This document shows, piece after piece, positions 1 through 13,079 of a DNA stretch of 64,000 nucleotides. Location: positions 13,658,775 through 13,722,774 of the forward strand of contig NC_135717.1 of the NCBI RefSeq assembly GCF_964656455.1. The letters run 5' to 3'. The translations under genes and the position numbers were made by a program. The notes under the pieces are model-generated. The model saw only the letters and a program-made list of their open reading frames with translations. It searched no databases and was not told where the DNA came from. Every line of letters begins with the position of its first letter. The stretch's first letter is position 1. Origin of the DNA: Halichoerus grypus. Lineage: Eukaryota > Chordata > Mammalia > Carnivora > Phocidae.

Positions 1-560
1 GGGGAGATATTTAAGAATTCTACTTTGGATATGTTAAGTTTGATTTGACTTTTAGTCCTATAATTGGAGATATCAAATAGGTGATTGAACGATTTATGAA
101 TCTGGAGCTCAGGTGAGAGGTTGGGGTTGAGGATATACCTCTGGAGACATCAGCAAAGAGATGCCCATTGAAACTGAGGTCACCAAGGAGGGCTGTAAAT
201 GAAGCAAAGGCCCAGGATTGAGTGCTAAGTCATTCCAAAACTTAGAGCATTGACAGAAGGGAGGAATTCAGCAATTGATGTGAAGAGGGAACAGCAAATA
301 AAGAAGGAAGAAATCTAGGAAAATGTAGTGACCTGGAAACCAATGGAGGAGAGTATTTCCAGAAGGAGGGAGTGGTCACTAGCTGTGAGTGGTACTGAGA
401 TGCCAGAAGTATCCATTGGGTGTGGCAACAGGAAGATCATTGATGATCTCCACAAGGGCATTCAGCCATGATTGGGATTGGTTAAGGAATGAATGGGGAG
501 GTAATGGGGAGAACAAGTTGACTACTCTTGGTGATTTTTATTATGAAGGGGAGAAGAGTC
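1..560 (-). mobile_element. L2 LINE fragment, antisense (ORF2 region)
   Basis: The wording of the sequence follows the reverse complement of the L2 reverse-transcriptase region. The phrases around 90-150 (CTGGAGCTCAGG, GGATATA) and 350-520 (GGAGGGAGTGGTCA, ATCATTGATGATCTC, GAATGAATGGGGAGG) are in the expected order. It is decayed and runs off the left edge. Borders are estimated. Confidence 0.6.
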
Positions 561-604
561 ATGGGATTGCATCTGAGGGCTTTGGGAATCAAAGGAGTTA
601 TTAA

Positions 605-1300
605 TACCATTATGCTTATTTTTAAATTTTCATTATGACATAAATTCAGACTTACAGAAAAGGTGCAAGAAGAGTACAAAAAAATTCTACATGCCCTTTA
701 CCCAGATTCCTCAAATGTTAACATTTTATCATATTTCTATCTGCCCATACATACCTATTTTTTCCTGAACCCTTTGAGAATAAGTTGCAGACACGATGTC
801 GCTTTCCCTCTTAATACTTCAGTGTGCGTATCCTAAGAACAAGGGCACTCTCTTACATAATCACAGAACAATATGAATAATGTTACCTGTCTGCAGTCCT
901 TATTCACATTTCACCAATGGTCTTAGTAATGTCCTTTTGGAAAAACAAAGGGCTGGATCATGAATGACATTCATTTGTCGTGATTTTTTCATTTTGAATG
1001 GTCCTTCAGCATTTCTTTGTTTTTCGTGACATTGACATTTTTGAAGACTGCAGTCCAGTTATTTGGAGAAACATCTCTCAATTTGTACATGCCTGTTTCT
1101 TCAGAATTAGATTCAGGTTAGGCGATCGTGCAGGAGTACTACAAAAGGGATGTGTTCATCTCAGTACATCTTATGAGGATGCACATGGGGTCTAGTTGTT
1201 TCATTGCTGGTGGCATTAATGTTGATTGCTTGGTTACAAGTGGTGTCTGTCTGGTTGTCAGTTGCCTTTCCTGAGCCCTCCATGCAATGTGGAATTAGTA
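605..1300 (-). mobile_element. L1M 3' UTR, antisense
   Basis: Reads as an old mammalian L1 3' UTR in reverse. The stretch 640-990 resembles the 'cacagaaagttgcaaaaatagtac...cagatttcaccaatgg' part of L1M tails, and 1000-1250 resembles the next UTR block (CATTGACATTTTTGAAGA, GGTGTCTGTCTGG). It precedes the antisense ORF2 block at 1310-3230, as expected for one reversed L1. Subfamily not assigned. Confidence 0.6.
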
Positions 1301-1309
1301 AAAGCGAGT

Positions 1310-3230
1310 GGGCTCCCTTGCCTTGCTTTTGACCTTGATGGAAATGCCTGTCCTAAGATGCTGGTTTTATGACTATGATATAGTTGTTTGCCTGGTTAAG
1401 AAAGTATCTATCAGTTTCTCTTTTCTTGAGTTTTTTATTAGGAGGAGTTGAATTTGTCAAAGACTTTTCAGTATTTTCAGTACCTATACAGATAATCATA
1501 GATTTTCTTCTCCCCATATTGTGTATTTTGTGTTATTAGATTTCCTACTGCTGAATCAAATTTGCATCCCTGGAATAAATTCCACTAGGTCATGGTGTAT
1601 TATTTTCTTAACGTGATATTCACTCATATTTTATTTAGAACTTTTGCATCAATATTTGTAATTCTTTCTCTCTCTTTCTCTCTCTGTACTCTCCTTAAAA
1701 GGTTTAGGTATCAATACATATAGAAAGAATTAGGAAGTTTTCTTCCCTTTCCAATGCGCTGGAGCAACGTACGGAGAATTATGACTACGTGGTCTTATTC
1801 ACCTGTGAAACCATCTGGTCCTGAGAGTTCTTTATGTGATAATACCTTGATGCTTTTTTCTATTTCTTCTGGGGATACAGGTCTATTAAAGTCTTCTGTC
1901 TCTAATGAGGTCATACTTGGCAAACTGCCTTTCCCTGGGATATTGTCCATTTCATTTAGGCTTTCAAATGTATTTGCATACATCTACAAATTATTCTCTC
2001 TTAAAAAAAACTATTTGAAGAGTTATTTTTCCCTTTGGTTTCTTATTTTATATTTTTGTGCTTTTCTCCTTTTTTGAATAAACTAGCTGAAGGTTGTCTT
2101 ATTTGGTTAATTCCTTTTTAAAAATTAAAATTTTGGTTTATCGATTAGATATTATATTTTTCTATTCTCTAACTCATTGACTTCTGTTTTTATGTTTATT
2201 ATTGTTGTCCTTATATTTCCTTGTGGCTTACTTTGTGGTTCTTTTTCTAGCTTTCTGAGCTGGTAATGAAATTCAAGTATTTTTATTGCTAAAAGTTTTT
2301 AAGTCTTCAAATATTCTTATTGCTTGAAAGTTTCCCATTAATTTTATGTCCTGTTTTTATTATCATTACTTTTTAGAAGTAATTTAATTTTGGTTTCTAC
2401 TTACCCTAGACTCAAGATGTATTTAGTAGTATTTTTTTTAGATTTCCAGGTGGATGGCTTTAAAAATTATTAATAATTTTTAATTTCATTGCATTGTGAT
2501 CAGACACTGTTGTCTGTACTATTTCTACTTTATAATATGTCCTGATGTTTCCTTTGTGATTATTTTTTACAGCTTCCCCGGAGGTTGAGAGGAGGGTGTT
2601 TTGTCTATTTCTAGGAGTAACATTTGATGGGTAGCCATAAATTCTAGCATAGTGATTGTATTACTTAAGCATTCTCTCTCTCTCTTTCTCTCTCTCTATT
2701 TTTTAAACTACAGGACTTATTTATTTATTTATTTATTTATTTATTCGAGAGAGAGAGAGCACATGAGTGGGGGGAGGGGCACAGGGAGAGGGAGACGCAG
2801 GCTCCCCACTGAGCAGGGAGCCCGACCTCTCAGGGCTCAATCCCAGGACCCTGGGATCATGACCTGAACTGAAGGCAGACAGTTAACCAACTGAGCCACC
2901 CAGGCCCCTTAAGCATTCTATATTTTTACTCATTGTCTCTTTGTGCTAAGAGTGGGGTGTTAATATTTCTTACCAGTGTGGGTTCTTGCCTATGTTTTCT
3001 TGCATCCACTGTATTGATTCATAAAGATGGTGGCTGCATTATTTGGTGCATAGATATGAAAAATTTTCACATCTTCACTGTGAATTATGCCTTGTAGCAT
3101 TAAAAAGTTACCTTTGTTCCATTTAATTGGTTGCATTTAATGCTTTTTGTCTTGTATCTCCTTTTGGTGGTATCAGGATCATGAACCCTGCTTTCTCATT
3201 TTTCTGCATTAATGAAAATTCGAGGTTTTG
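1310..3230 (-). mobile_element. L1 ORF2 remnant, antisense, interrupted by a SINE
   Basis: Reverse-strand translation at 1795-1983 gives a degraded L1 ORF2 protein segment, with NRPVSPEEIEKSIKVL followed by SGPDGFTGE; this is the conserved reverse-transcriptase lead-in (the family has GPDGFTGEF). The flanking DNA (for example 1560-1640, 2470-2560 and 2930-3225) follows the antisense L1 consensus. A younger SINE (2676-2907) splits it. Many stops and frameshifts: a dead copy. Confidence 0.8.
2664..2919 (-). mobile_element. CAN-SINE (tRNA-derived), antisense, with target-site duplication
   Basis: SINE body 2676-2907, read on the minus strand: tRNA-like head at the right end (ctgagccacccaggcccc), GA-rich middle, ATTTATTTATT tail on the left. 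The 12-bp flanking repeat CTTAAGCATTCT occurs at 2664-2675 and 2908-2919. Inserted into the antisense L1. A CT-rich run lies between the left duplication and the tail. Confidence 0.92.
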
Positions 3231-3429
3231 AGGGTTCTCTGTCTTAGAGTAATGCTATAATTTTATTCTTTTAGCCATTATTTATGATTATTTTGGAGAA
3301 TGTGGTGAGAGATTTAGATTTCTGGAGCCCAGAACTTTCCATGCTATTTTTAAGTTGGGAGATACTGGATTTAAAATTTATACTGATGCGGATATTGACT
3401 TACATCTGTGAAGCAACTACATCAAAATC

Positions 3430-3580
3430 CCTTTCAAGGTCTTGTTGTACTACAGATTCTTAGATTCTCCTCTAAGTAAACGGGGTTAGAATCCCTGGAA
3501 GTGGGGCCCTGCAATTTGTATTTCAAGGGACACCTCAGATGGTTCTTATACTCATTAAAGTTTGGGAGTCACTGATGTAG
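3430..3580 (+). mobile_element. MER5A (hAT-Charlie DNA transposon remnant)
   Basis: Resembles the MER5A consensus: a GGGGCCCTGCAATTTGTATTTC-like core, then ATTAAAGTTTGGGAGTCACTG near 3556-3575, the typical right end. Non-autonomous and decayed. Confidence 0.6.
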
Positions 3581-4310
3581 ATGGGGAAAACAATAAAATG
3601 AGATACAGAAACAACTACCCTTGGTCACAGCACAGCCAACCTGGAATTTGGGGGACTTTGGGTAACTCACGTAATATCTATGGGCGCAATTGCATCATCA
3701 TTTATATATTCATTCAACAAGAACTTATTGGTCACCAGTAACTTCTTTTAGGTTCATTTGTTTCTTGATGTAAATTATAACCATCAGAAAGTGGGAAAAA
3801 AAGAAATCTCTCCATATATTGTATTTTACCCCTTGCTATTAGGAGAAAGGAACACCTGACAATCTGGTATCTAAGATTTAGTAAAACCAAAGCATTTTCA
3901 GTGTCTGCTATTATATACTGTTCACGCCAATTTTCCCTGCCTTGTCTGTCTGCTGGATTTAGAGAGGTGGCTGATGCTCTGTGGCCATGTTCCTGGGAAC
4001 GTGCGAAATGACTTTTCCATCACAAACTACTCCTTCCTTCTGGGTTCCTTGCTTCAGGGACTCCCGTGACCTGGAAATCACATTTCTTCCTTTTCTTTAC
4101 ACGTTGTGATAATGGAGATCACATCTCATCTGAATTGGGAGTCTTAATATCTGGGTGATCAGATGGACTAATTTTTAAACAAATGAGTTCTCTAGAAGTT
4201 TTTAGAAAACAGCGAGGACACCAAATTGCTTAGAGTCGATTTAGTTTAGTAAACTGTGTGTATTTTCGTTGTATTCAGTTGAGCCGAATGAAATTGCTGA
4301 CATTTGACCA

Positions 4311-4535
4311 GAAATGGCAGTTTGTTTTTTTTTAAGGTTTTCATTTATTTATTTGACAGAGAGAGACACAGCGAGAGAGGGAACACAAGCAGGGGGAGTG
4401 GGAGAAGGAGAAGCAGGCTTCCCGCTGAGCAGGGAGCCCGATGCAGGGCTCGATCACAGGACCCCGGGATCATGACCCGAGCCAAAGGCAGATGCCCAAC
4501 GACTGAGCCACCCAGGCGCCCTGAAATGGCAGTTT
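4311..4535 (-). mobile_element. CAN-SINE, antisense, 13-bp target-site duplication
   Basis: SINE body 4324-4522, flanked by GAAATGGCAGTTT at 4311-4323 and 4523-4535. Head at the right end (gactgagccacccaggcgccc); tail on the left is T-rich then TTTATTTATTTGACAG. Open frames through it are SINE artefacts. Confidence 0.93.
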
Positions 4536-4964
4536 CCTCTGGTGTCGCTTACCTCTCCAGGTCTTTGAAACTTGGCCCCGGGTATGGCCCAGCTACTGGC
4601 TTCCCATTAGTCCGAATAGTCAGGCAACTCCTCTCCTCTTTTCTCTTTATTATGGGTGACTTATTTACATAGACAACTTGTCAGATTTTTTAAACAGTTC
4701 TTTTTTATGCAACCAAGGGCTTAATGAATTATTTCGTACTCGACTGGAAGACCTGGAATGGAAATCGGCCCAGGATCGGATTATCATTTTGCAAAAAATC
4801 GTCTGGCATTTTAGTTGTGATTTGGGAGTCAGCAAGCTCGATGGGTGAGCCCCCACACTTGAACCCCTCCCTCTCCCCCCACCCCCCGCCACCCCATTCT
4901 CCATTATGTAATATGGCCTTGACATTCCTTTTCGTGTGCCTTCTCACTCTTACTTTTGGGAAGA

Positions 4965-5095
4965 ATCCTCAATTCATTTCAACAAATAGCAATGCATGTT
5001 TACCATGTGGCAGATGCAGAGCTAAGAGCTTGAGGAATGTAGAAATGGACGAGATGTGCTCCCTGCCTGCAAGGAGGTTCTAATCTGCTCGGAGA
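4965..5095 (+). mobile_element. L2 3' end fragment
   Basis: Follows the L2 3'-end pattern: CAACAAATAGCAATGCATGTTTACCATGTGGCAGATGC, then ctccctgcctgcaaggagg and TCTAATCTG. Decayed. Confidence 0.55.
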
Positions 5096-6454
5096 AGGGG
5101 GCACGTGTGGCTGTAACACTCGGCGGCATAAAATAGTGGTGACTTTGACTTCCCGTTGAGCTTTACTCTTGTTGCATAGACTGAATGCTTTCCGCTTCAG
5201 GTTGCAAATTCTGGTGACTGCAGCCCAATATACATTATAAATAGCATTGCATCTTGACTGCAGATGAACTCAGAGAGAGAGAGAGTGGGCAGAGAGGGGC
5301 ATAAAGGTAGAGCACAATCTGTCTGGGTCTTTGTTTATGGGAGTGAACTGTGGCTGGGTCCAGGTGGTGTTCCTGTCTGCAAGAGGCAGCCTGTGTGATT
5401 TTTGTCTCTGTGGCTAAAAGACTTTTGGTGACCGTGTCTTTGTGCAAACTTGCATTCTGCCCGTGAGCACGTGTGTTCATGCTTAACTGATGTAAAGGCT
5501 ACATTTCCCCCAACATATTACACCAAATGTACTTAACAGCAATTAGAATGTTTGCTGCCTGCTGTGTGCAAATCTCCCCAGAAAACAAAACTCTCCTAAC
5601 TGGCAGTAGAAGTAATTCTGAAGATTAAAGCCAGTGATTTGCAGAGTGCTTGGTTTGTTTGCTTCCTGCAAATATCAAGATTAACAAAGAAATTCATTGA
5701 TCCCATTTCGCCTCCTCGAAGTTGGCATGTGGGCCTCGGGGAGTGCATCACACGTGGTTCTTGCTGGTTCTGCGATTCAGATAAAGACCTGCTATTGCTT
5801 TCTTTTACGGCCAAGATGCTGATTTAGTGGCATTTCTCTTGGCAAAAGGGTCTCAAGAAAACAAACCAGTTTATGTATGTTTTTACAGGAAACACTCCAC
5901 CTAGCCCTTGCCCAGTAATAGCCTTCTCAGTGGGTGGGAAGCAAGCATGACCAATGTACAGGTTTTGAAAGGGCACCTCGGGTCCCAGCTCAAGACCCTC
6001 CCCTCTCCCCTGGTTGTGTGATGCTGAATGGATCTCAGCCCCTCTGGGCAACTGCGAAACCATTTCTTGGCTCCAGCTGTGAAAAAGGCCTTGAACAAGT
6101 TGCTCTTCGGGTCTCCCTTCCATTTCTAATGTGTGAATTGACTCAAGAGCCAATAATTTTGGACTATGGATGATGTGCCGTGGATTGCGCCAGACACTGG
6201 GAGACATGGTTGTAATTGTGAGGCCAAGTCTTTGCCCTCAGAGCAGAGATGTCTTCTCCAAACACACATAGTGACCAGCGACCAATGCCTGCTTTCATTT
6301 TAGGCAGTTTCTTGGGACGGCGCTAGCTCCCCATTCCCTTTCATCCAGACTTTCCTGCGCCGCCCCCCCCATCTCCCCAGCTTGGAATTATCGGACTTCA
6401 AACCATCCTCTCTCTGTCCCCCTCCCAGGTCCTTCCTGTTCCTCACTCCTCGCC

Positions 6455-6530
6455 TGGAACAGTTAGGTAACTTGCCCACAGCTAGTAAGTGGCAGACCCG
6501 GGATGCAAAGTCAGTCCTGCTCTAAATCTT
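6455..6530 (-). mobile_element. MIR fragment, antisense
   Basis: Contains the MIR core in reverse: GGTAACTTGCCCACAGCTAGTAAGTGGCAGACCCGGGAT at about 6463-6502. Confidence 0.6.
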
Positions 6531-6532
6531 TA

Positions 6533-6670
6533 GGATGCCAAGTGTGATCCACGGACCCCTGGCCTCCTCATCAGCTGGGAGCTTGTTAGAAATGCGAGAT
6601 CCGATCTCACTCCAAACCTACTGAATCGCAATCTGCTCTTTAACAAGATTCTCAGGAGGTTCACGTAGAT
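6533..6670 (+). mobile_element. MER5A remnant
   Basis: CAAGTGTGATCCACGGACC, GAGCTTGTTAGAAATGCGAGAT, CCTACTGAATCGCAATCTGC and TTAACAAGATTCTCAGG occur in MER5A order. It directly abuts the MIR piece on its left. Confidence 0.75.
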
Positions 6671-8739
6671 GGTCAAGTCAAAGAAGCCTGGTCTTGGACC
6701 AGTACCGGGAAGCTTTATTCTCACCTTCTGGAGCAACCCCTGAGACATTCTGGCCGAGTCCCCACTGGCCAGGCGAGGCGGGTGGTGGTCTTCAAATGCC
6801 TCAACTTGCCCATCTCCTGTGTTTCTCTGGTGGCCTGACTGACCGAGCAGATACTCCGGGGCAGAGAGGCTGTCCTGCCCCAGGCTTACCCAGGCCTGAG
6901 GACTTTGCTACATCTAGCATCATTAAAAGTGGTGGAGGCAGTGTGGGAGGGCGGCAGAAACAACTTTGTACGGTAACTTTCAGCCAAGATAAGGAGCTGC
7001 GGTAATCGGGTTCCCAAAGGTGTTGAATAATCATGCACAGACTGATATGGAGGCAAAGTGCACCGAATCCTGGACCGATGAGTAACAATTCAGCACTTGG
7101 CTTCCACCTGCAGTACACATGTTTGCACCCTGCCCACTTCTCTGCACGCCAACACCCCCCCACCCCGCCCGCCTGGCACAAGCCAGTCCTGGAAGCATCC
7201 ATAGGCTGCCCGGGGGGTACGCAAGGCCCCTCTGAAGCTCCAGGATGTGCAGCCGGAAATGTCTGCTAAACATTACTGGACACCAGCCCAGGAGGTCTGG
7301 GCTGGAGATGCCCTTCAACGCCCTTCTTGACCTACATACAAACTTCCCTTGCAAACACTTAAGGTGCTGCTTGGGGCTGTCTGTGTCTCCAGAAGCCCTG
7401 TGATGTTCCACCCCGGGCAAGCCCTATCGTTGCCACTATTTTTCATCCTCTGTCATTCCCTGCTGTCCCTGTCACATCCACCTGGACACGGAGACCGTGC
7501 ATGCAGAATTGCAGAATTCTCGCGTGTCACCATCAGCTCCTGTCCCTGGACAGTAGACAGGTAAGAAAGACAATCTTCGGAGCCAGCCTCCTGCTTCAGG
7601 GAGGCTCCCTGTTCATCAGGACAGAGGGGGCAGCCGAGGGGCTCCTTTGCAGAGGCTGGGGTCTGCCTCACGTCTGACCTTTTAAGCCAGACCCATTCTC
7701 ACATCCTGGCTGGCCCAGATACGGAGCTCAGTATTGTGGAAACAGGCTGCTAACTCTTGGTTCAAATACTGATTTCTACCTCCTCGAACACAGACGTGGT
7801 GATCCGCCTTCCTCCATTCCTGGCATTTTGGACCTTGGTATTCCTACACAGTTTTTCCTTTGCAGACACAGGGTGTCTTGATGAAGTCTGTGGCTCCCGC
7901 CCTCATCCTCAAAGGACTTGGTGCCCTCCACCATTACCCCAGCCCCCCTTCTGTGAGGTGTTTGTGTGGGAGTGGAATTCCCAATTTAGCATCATTTTGC
8001 CAAATAACAGCATTCCTATAAATATTCATTTGGACCAGCATGCAAAGTAGAAGATTTTATGGAGTATTGCAGACGTTTTGCTACATACTTTTTTTTTTTT
8101 TATTAGAACCCATTTGCAATTACTCATGAAGGCAATTTTTAAACACAGACACACAGAGACCCAGAGTCGGGGAGTAAAATGTCTTAGGATGAGAAGAGTT
8201 AGATGTACCAGGACACTCATTTTGAAAAAGTCATTACTTTGCCTGCTAGACCTTAACACGCTTCCCGCCTGCAATCAGGCCTGCTGGCAGAATAAGGAAC
8301 AAGATTCTTTAAGGATGTAAAAGCACAGGACCAGAGGGACTCATTGGCAGGGGCTGAATGCTAAGTGAAGATTCCTCTTTTTAAACCTACTTCTCTGCTC
8401 TTTCCTTTCCCTCCAGGGCTGGGCTTCTGGGAGGAAGTTTTAATTCACTCCATCTATTCCTTCCTCCACCACTCATTGTACAAAGTGCTATATTGAAATT
8501 TACAGATGTTTCTTATGATTTTCTACCTGCCACATCCAATAGATTTTTTCAAGTCTTTTTTTAATTTAAAGAGAGTATACAAGTAACAGTTGAATATATT
8601 ATTTATGAATTATATAGATGTATATAGAGAAAAAAAAAAATTCCTCTTAAAGCCCCAGACCCACACGTCACTCTTTTCAACCAAGGTAACCACTATTGTC
8701 TGCTTCATGGGTCTATCTGACATTCGCTTATGCCTGGAT

Positions 8740-9190
8740 GTGCTGGGCATGTTCATTTTTAATTTTGCAGGGTTCTGCTAATTTGTTCTTGAAAGGATTT
8801 TGCCTGTTTATACTTCAACCAGCAGTATACGAGGGTTTCCTCTGTCTTCACATTTGATGGGACCGTATAAGATCTATCTTCAATTTGTTTTGCCAAACCA
8901 AAGGATAAAAAAATACTTTGTTATAGCACTTGGATGCATTTCTTTGATTACTATAGAGATTGATCATCTTTTCATGTATTTATTGGATATTTTTGTTTCT
9001 TTGGGTTTCCGAGAGAGATGTGTTAATATCTCTCAGTGTGATTGTGAATTTGTCTTTACTTCTTGGATTTTCAATACATTTTGCTTTGCGTGCTTTCGAA
9101 CCATGCTGTCAGGTGCATACATTCATGACTATTTAATTGTCCTAAATCATACCTTATTTATCAATAAAAAAATATTCCTCTGACCCCAGA
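8740..9190 (-). mobile_element. L1 fragment, antisense
   Basis: AT-rich. 9015-9190 resembles antisense L1 ORF2 upstream sequence (TTAATATCTCTCAGTGTGATTGTGAATTTGTC, then CAGGTGCATACATTCATGA). The left part (8590-8900) may be a related LINE piece but is less clear. Confidence 0.55.
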
Positions 9191-9505
9191 TCCCTTCATG
9201 TTTCTTGCAAAATCACTCGACTTATCTTCTCATTGATTTCCTGTTTCTCTTGCCCCACCTTTTCAAAACTTCTTCCTCATTGCTTTAGGGTATCTTTCTA
9301 AAATGTAGATTCAGTTTCTACTGGGTATTAGCGTAGGATGAGTTGATGAAAAGTATGGGACCAAAAAGAGTATTAGTGGAAACCCTAAATTCCAATCCCC
9401 TGGCCGGGGATTTCTCTTCATATGTGGGGGCTAGGTGACGTTTCCTGTTTGGCTGCCATTGTGATGTGTGGTCTACTGGCCTTGGTTGTAGGCAGAGCTG
9501 CCCTT

Positions 9506-9762
9506 CTGTTGGACATGGTTTTGTTTTTTGTTTTTGTTTTTGTTTTTTAAGATTGATTTGTTTATTTTAGAGAGAGAGAGAGCATGAGCAGAGGGAGGAG
9601 CAGAGGGAGAGGGAGAGAGAGAGAGAATCCCCAGCAGACTCCCCGCTGAGCACAGAGCCCGACGTGGGGCTCGATCCCAGGACCCTGAAATCATGACCTG
9701 AGCTGAAATCAAGAGTCGGACGCTTAACCGACTGAGCCACCCAGGCACCCCTGTTGGACATG
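9506..9762 (-). mobile_element. CAN-SINE, antisense, 12-bp target-site duplication
   Basis: SINE body 9518-9750 between CTGTTGGACATG at 9506-9517 and 9751-9762. Left end is a (TTTTTG)n-like tail, then GA-rich, then the tRNA-like head ending ccacccaggcaccc. A 'gagctgaaatcaagagtcgg' type of core marks an older subfamily than the 'ccgaaggcagacgc' copies. Confidence 0.93.
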
Positions 9763-10439
9763 TTTATTGGTGATTTCCGGATAGGCACCTCTGACCTAGC
9801 TGGTAAGGGGTGGGGCCGGGTTAGGGTGAGGTCCCTGAATGCCTGAGGCCCCTGGGAAATTGAGAAATTGGATCTGGGAAGTTGCTGGCTTCTTTGGTCT
9901 CACCAGCCATTGAGGAGTCCACAGCTGGAGGAGCTGTGTTTAGTTTCAGAGGTCAGCCCATCCCATCTGGGGCTTTGCCTGTAAGATAAAATGCCTTGTT
10001 CATAGTTCTAATGACTTGAACCAAAAAACATCATTTCCTGCCAATAACACTGTGAGCGGTAAGTTTATATAAGTGATCAAGGAAGTAATTTTTGTTGTGG
10101 TCTTTATTCAGGATGGGGTAGAGGGGCCCTGCCAAAGATCGACTCAGAGACCTTGTGGGTAGGCCAGAGCTGTGGGACCTAGGGGAGGAACTGGAGTATC
10201 TGAGCCAAGCATGCGTACCTTTGGAAGATGTCTCTCTAGAGTCCAGCTTCCCCAGGCCGTGTGAGGAGTGGGTGAACAGCCATCTCGAGGAGCTGGGGTT
10301 GTGATTTGGGCAGTGTGAAATGAATGAACTCCTTGGACAGGAAACTTGTACACCCACATCCTTTTTGAGAGTTTAGAACTCAGCCTCCGAGGTCACTTCT
10401 TGGCCTGACTTGAAGGGATGCTGTTCTTTGATTTAGACA

Positions 10440-10890
10440 CCTGCCATGTGTTGTCATGCCACTTACCTGCTCAGAAATCCTTGACCTCATGGCTTTGCGC
10501 TGCTGGAGGACCGAGTCTGAATTTTATCAACTGCCTTCAGAGTATCTGGTCGACCACTGGTTTCTTTTCCTCATCCCAGACACGCCCCGAAACACCGATT
10601 TCTGTTACGGGGGGTGCACTGTACGTTTTCTCTCCTCTGTGTTTGCACATGCTGTTCATTTTGATTTGCTTGAAGAATTTTTCCCATCTTCCCCTCTGTC
10701 CCTTCACAGGCCCTCACCTGGAAATTACCTACTAATGCTTCACAGCCCAGGGCAAATTTTATCTCCTCGGGGAAACCTTCCCTGACCAGGCCCCCCAGAA
10801 AGCAGAAATCCCAGACCATCCTGAACAAACTTCCCTTGTGACATTCATCATTCCATAACCGTAGTTACAATTTACCTATCCTTTTTTCTT
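10440..10890 (+). mobile_element. L2 LINE fragment (3' region)
   Basis: Matches the L2 3' region in sense: TTTGCACATGCTGTTCATTTTG at 10641-10663, then CAGGGCAAATTTTATCTCCTCGG and AACCTTCCCTGACCAGGCC at 10775-10793. Open frames here derive from the L2 piece, not from a host gene. Confidence 0.65.
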
Positions 10891-11039
10891 TCCAGGGTAA
10901 TGGTGAGGTTTTTAAAAAATTTCTGTATCTTCTGCACTTTGCTGGTCCATAATTGATGTCCAGTGTGTGCAAATGTCACCATTAAGCTATTGTTTCCAGG
11001 TAATATAGATACATTTGTCCCAGGGTGTGTTAAATATAA

Positions 11040-11207
11040 AAGAACAGGGTTTTTTTACATTTTATTTTTTATTTTTTTAAGTAGGCTCCACGCGTAGTGT
11101 GGAGCCAAACACAGGGCCTGAACTCATGACCCTGAGAATAAGATCCGAGCTGAGGACAAGAGTTAGATGTTTAACCGACTAAGCCACCCAGGTGCCCCAA
11201 GAACAGG
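11040..11207 (-). mobile_element. Short CAN-SINE, antisense (older type)
   Basis: Body 11049-11198, flanked by AAGAACAGG at 11040-11048 and 11199-11207. Lacks the long CT-rich body; the T-rich tail passes straight into 'aagtaggctccacgc' and the tRNA-like head (ccgactaagccacccaggtgcccc). Confidence 0.88.
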
Positions 11208-11484
11208 TTTGTTTAGAGGGACCCAAGATCCATGTTTAAAACTGAGGGATAGGCACTGTCTTCCATCCATCATAAAATATTTGGAATTAAAGAAAGTCCC
11301 CATCCTCCACCAGGAGAGCTTCTTATGTAGTGATCTGATGTGGCATCTTCAAACGGGTACCCTGGGAGGGGACTCATTCTTGTGATCCTAAGGTCTTCAT
11401 TAAATCCTTAGGATTCCAGAACTGTACATTCCCCATAACCTCTTTATGCCACAAGTGGCTAGAATGTCTCTTCCCTGTTTTACT

Positions 11485-11625
11485 TATTAATGTATATTAC
11501 ACATATTTATTGAGCATCTGGGATGAGCCCTATGTGTGCTGGAGATGTACCAGCCAAAGAGATGTGGTCCCTGACCTCATGAAACCTACTGGCCAGTGAT
11601 GGGAAGGGTACGTGTTGAGACCTTC
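11485..11625 (+). mobile_element. L2 3' end fragment
   Basis: ATATTTATTGAGCATCTGGGATGAGCCC, GCTGGAGATGTACCAGCC and GTGGTCCCTGACCTCATGAAAC are in L2 3'-end order. Confidence 0.65.
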
Positions 11626-13079
11626 AGCTGCAAGGACAGATTTATTATTACCGCCGTGACTCATGTGTCCACTACCATTTCTGTACCTCCCTCGCCAGCC
11701 CAAGATATGAGAAATCGAGTCAACAGGTTGGAAGTCTCCAAGTTAGTGTAAGATCTTACCTGTGGGATTTTGGAAAGGAAGGCATTACCTGGAGGGAGGT
11801 TGAAAAGAATGAAAAGTGCATGTAATTAACATGTCTGAGGGAGGGTACAAGTGACAGGGAACATTCTACAGGACATTGAGAAACCAGCAGGAATGGCATT
11901 TAAAGAGGATTGAAGTTTGCTTTCATGCCGTTCTACTCCAGAGCAGAAGTATATCCTAGCGCAGAAGTCACTAGGTCGTTTCATCAATGGTTATTAATGG
12001 GTAGACTAGATGCCTGGCAGGCTCAGTGGGATGGTTCAGTTTCTTTGTAAGAAGCCCAGGCTCAGGCTCACATCTCATGCAGCATTTATTATCATTGTAA
12101 ATGGGCAGTTCCCATAACCTTAAGAAACTGGCATAGAGCTGGAGTTAACTCCATAATTCAAACAAAATTACAGTTATTTTATATTTAAGTTTCTCATGCC
12201 CTTTCAAAGCTACATGTTGACTAACAGAGGAAGGTCTGCAATTGCAGTGATTGGTTTTATGTTTATTATACCTTTAGAATATAAACCCTTTATTATATAA
12301 GGCCATCTTGGAATAGCTCCTAGGTAGAGGAAAAAGGTGGAGGTCTATTTTGGTGGTAGGTATGCTTGCTCTCTAGAATGGATAACCTGTGAGATCAGGC
12401 CACGTCATTCTTTTCCCCCATCTGCATTTGAAAAGGTAGAATAGTTGTGATTTTGGTCTTGACTCAGAATTCTCTCTCTGATTGTGGCGTCATGTGGTTG
12501 TGGGGATGACATGGGGTATTTCTTATTCATGCCAACTGATGTCATGCCCGAATGAAAATCCAAGAGCTTGTAGTCAGGCATTGCAGTTCCCTTTAATTTT
12601 GCAATATGGTTCTGTCATTCATGTATTAATCAAAACTGATGTGTTTTTCTGTGTTATATTTGCTCACTATAAAAAAATAAGAACAGAAAATGTACAAAGA
12701 AGCAAGAAAAAGTTATTTATAATTCCACCACATAGAGGCAAAATGACATCCCATTATTGTTTGAATCTTTTTTATTACTAGTGATGGTCCACCTATTTTC
12801 ATGTTTGTTATTTCTTTTGTTCTCTGAATTGTGTTCATGTTTTTTGTTTATCTGTGTTCTTTGGGTTCTCATTGTCTTTTCTCCTTGTAATTGCTCTAAG
12901 GTTTTCTTTTTTTTTTCAGTTTGCTGTTTTAATTTTATTATTTTTCTGATTGGAGGTTTACAAATATTATCAAACTATTGAAGATTCTTCAATATCCAGA
13001 GTTTGTATAAATATTCCCATATATTTTTATGTTGCTTTCCTTATATTTTGAGTTCTACATTCAACCATTTTGTCTATCT

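Noticed and set aside
1795..1983. Host protein on the minus strand
   Set aside because: The GPDGFTGE motif shows it is a piece of dead L1 ORF2.
4304..4672. 122-codon open frame with an ARSQDPGIMTRA-type peptide
   Set aside because: The same peptide recurs at 2652-2867 and 21143-21430; it is the translated antisense SINE body, not a protein.
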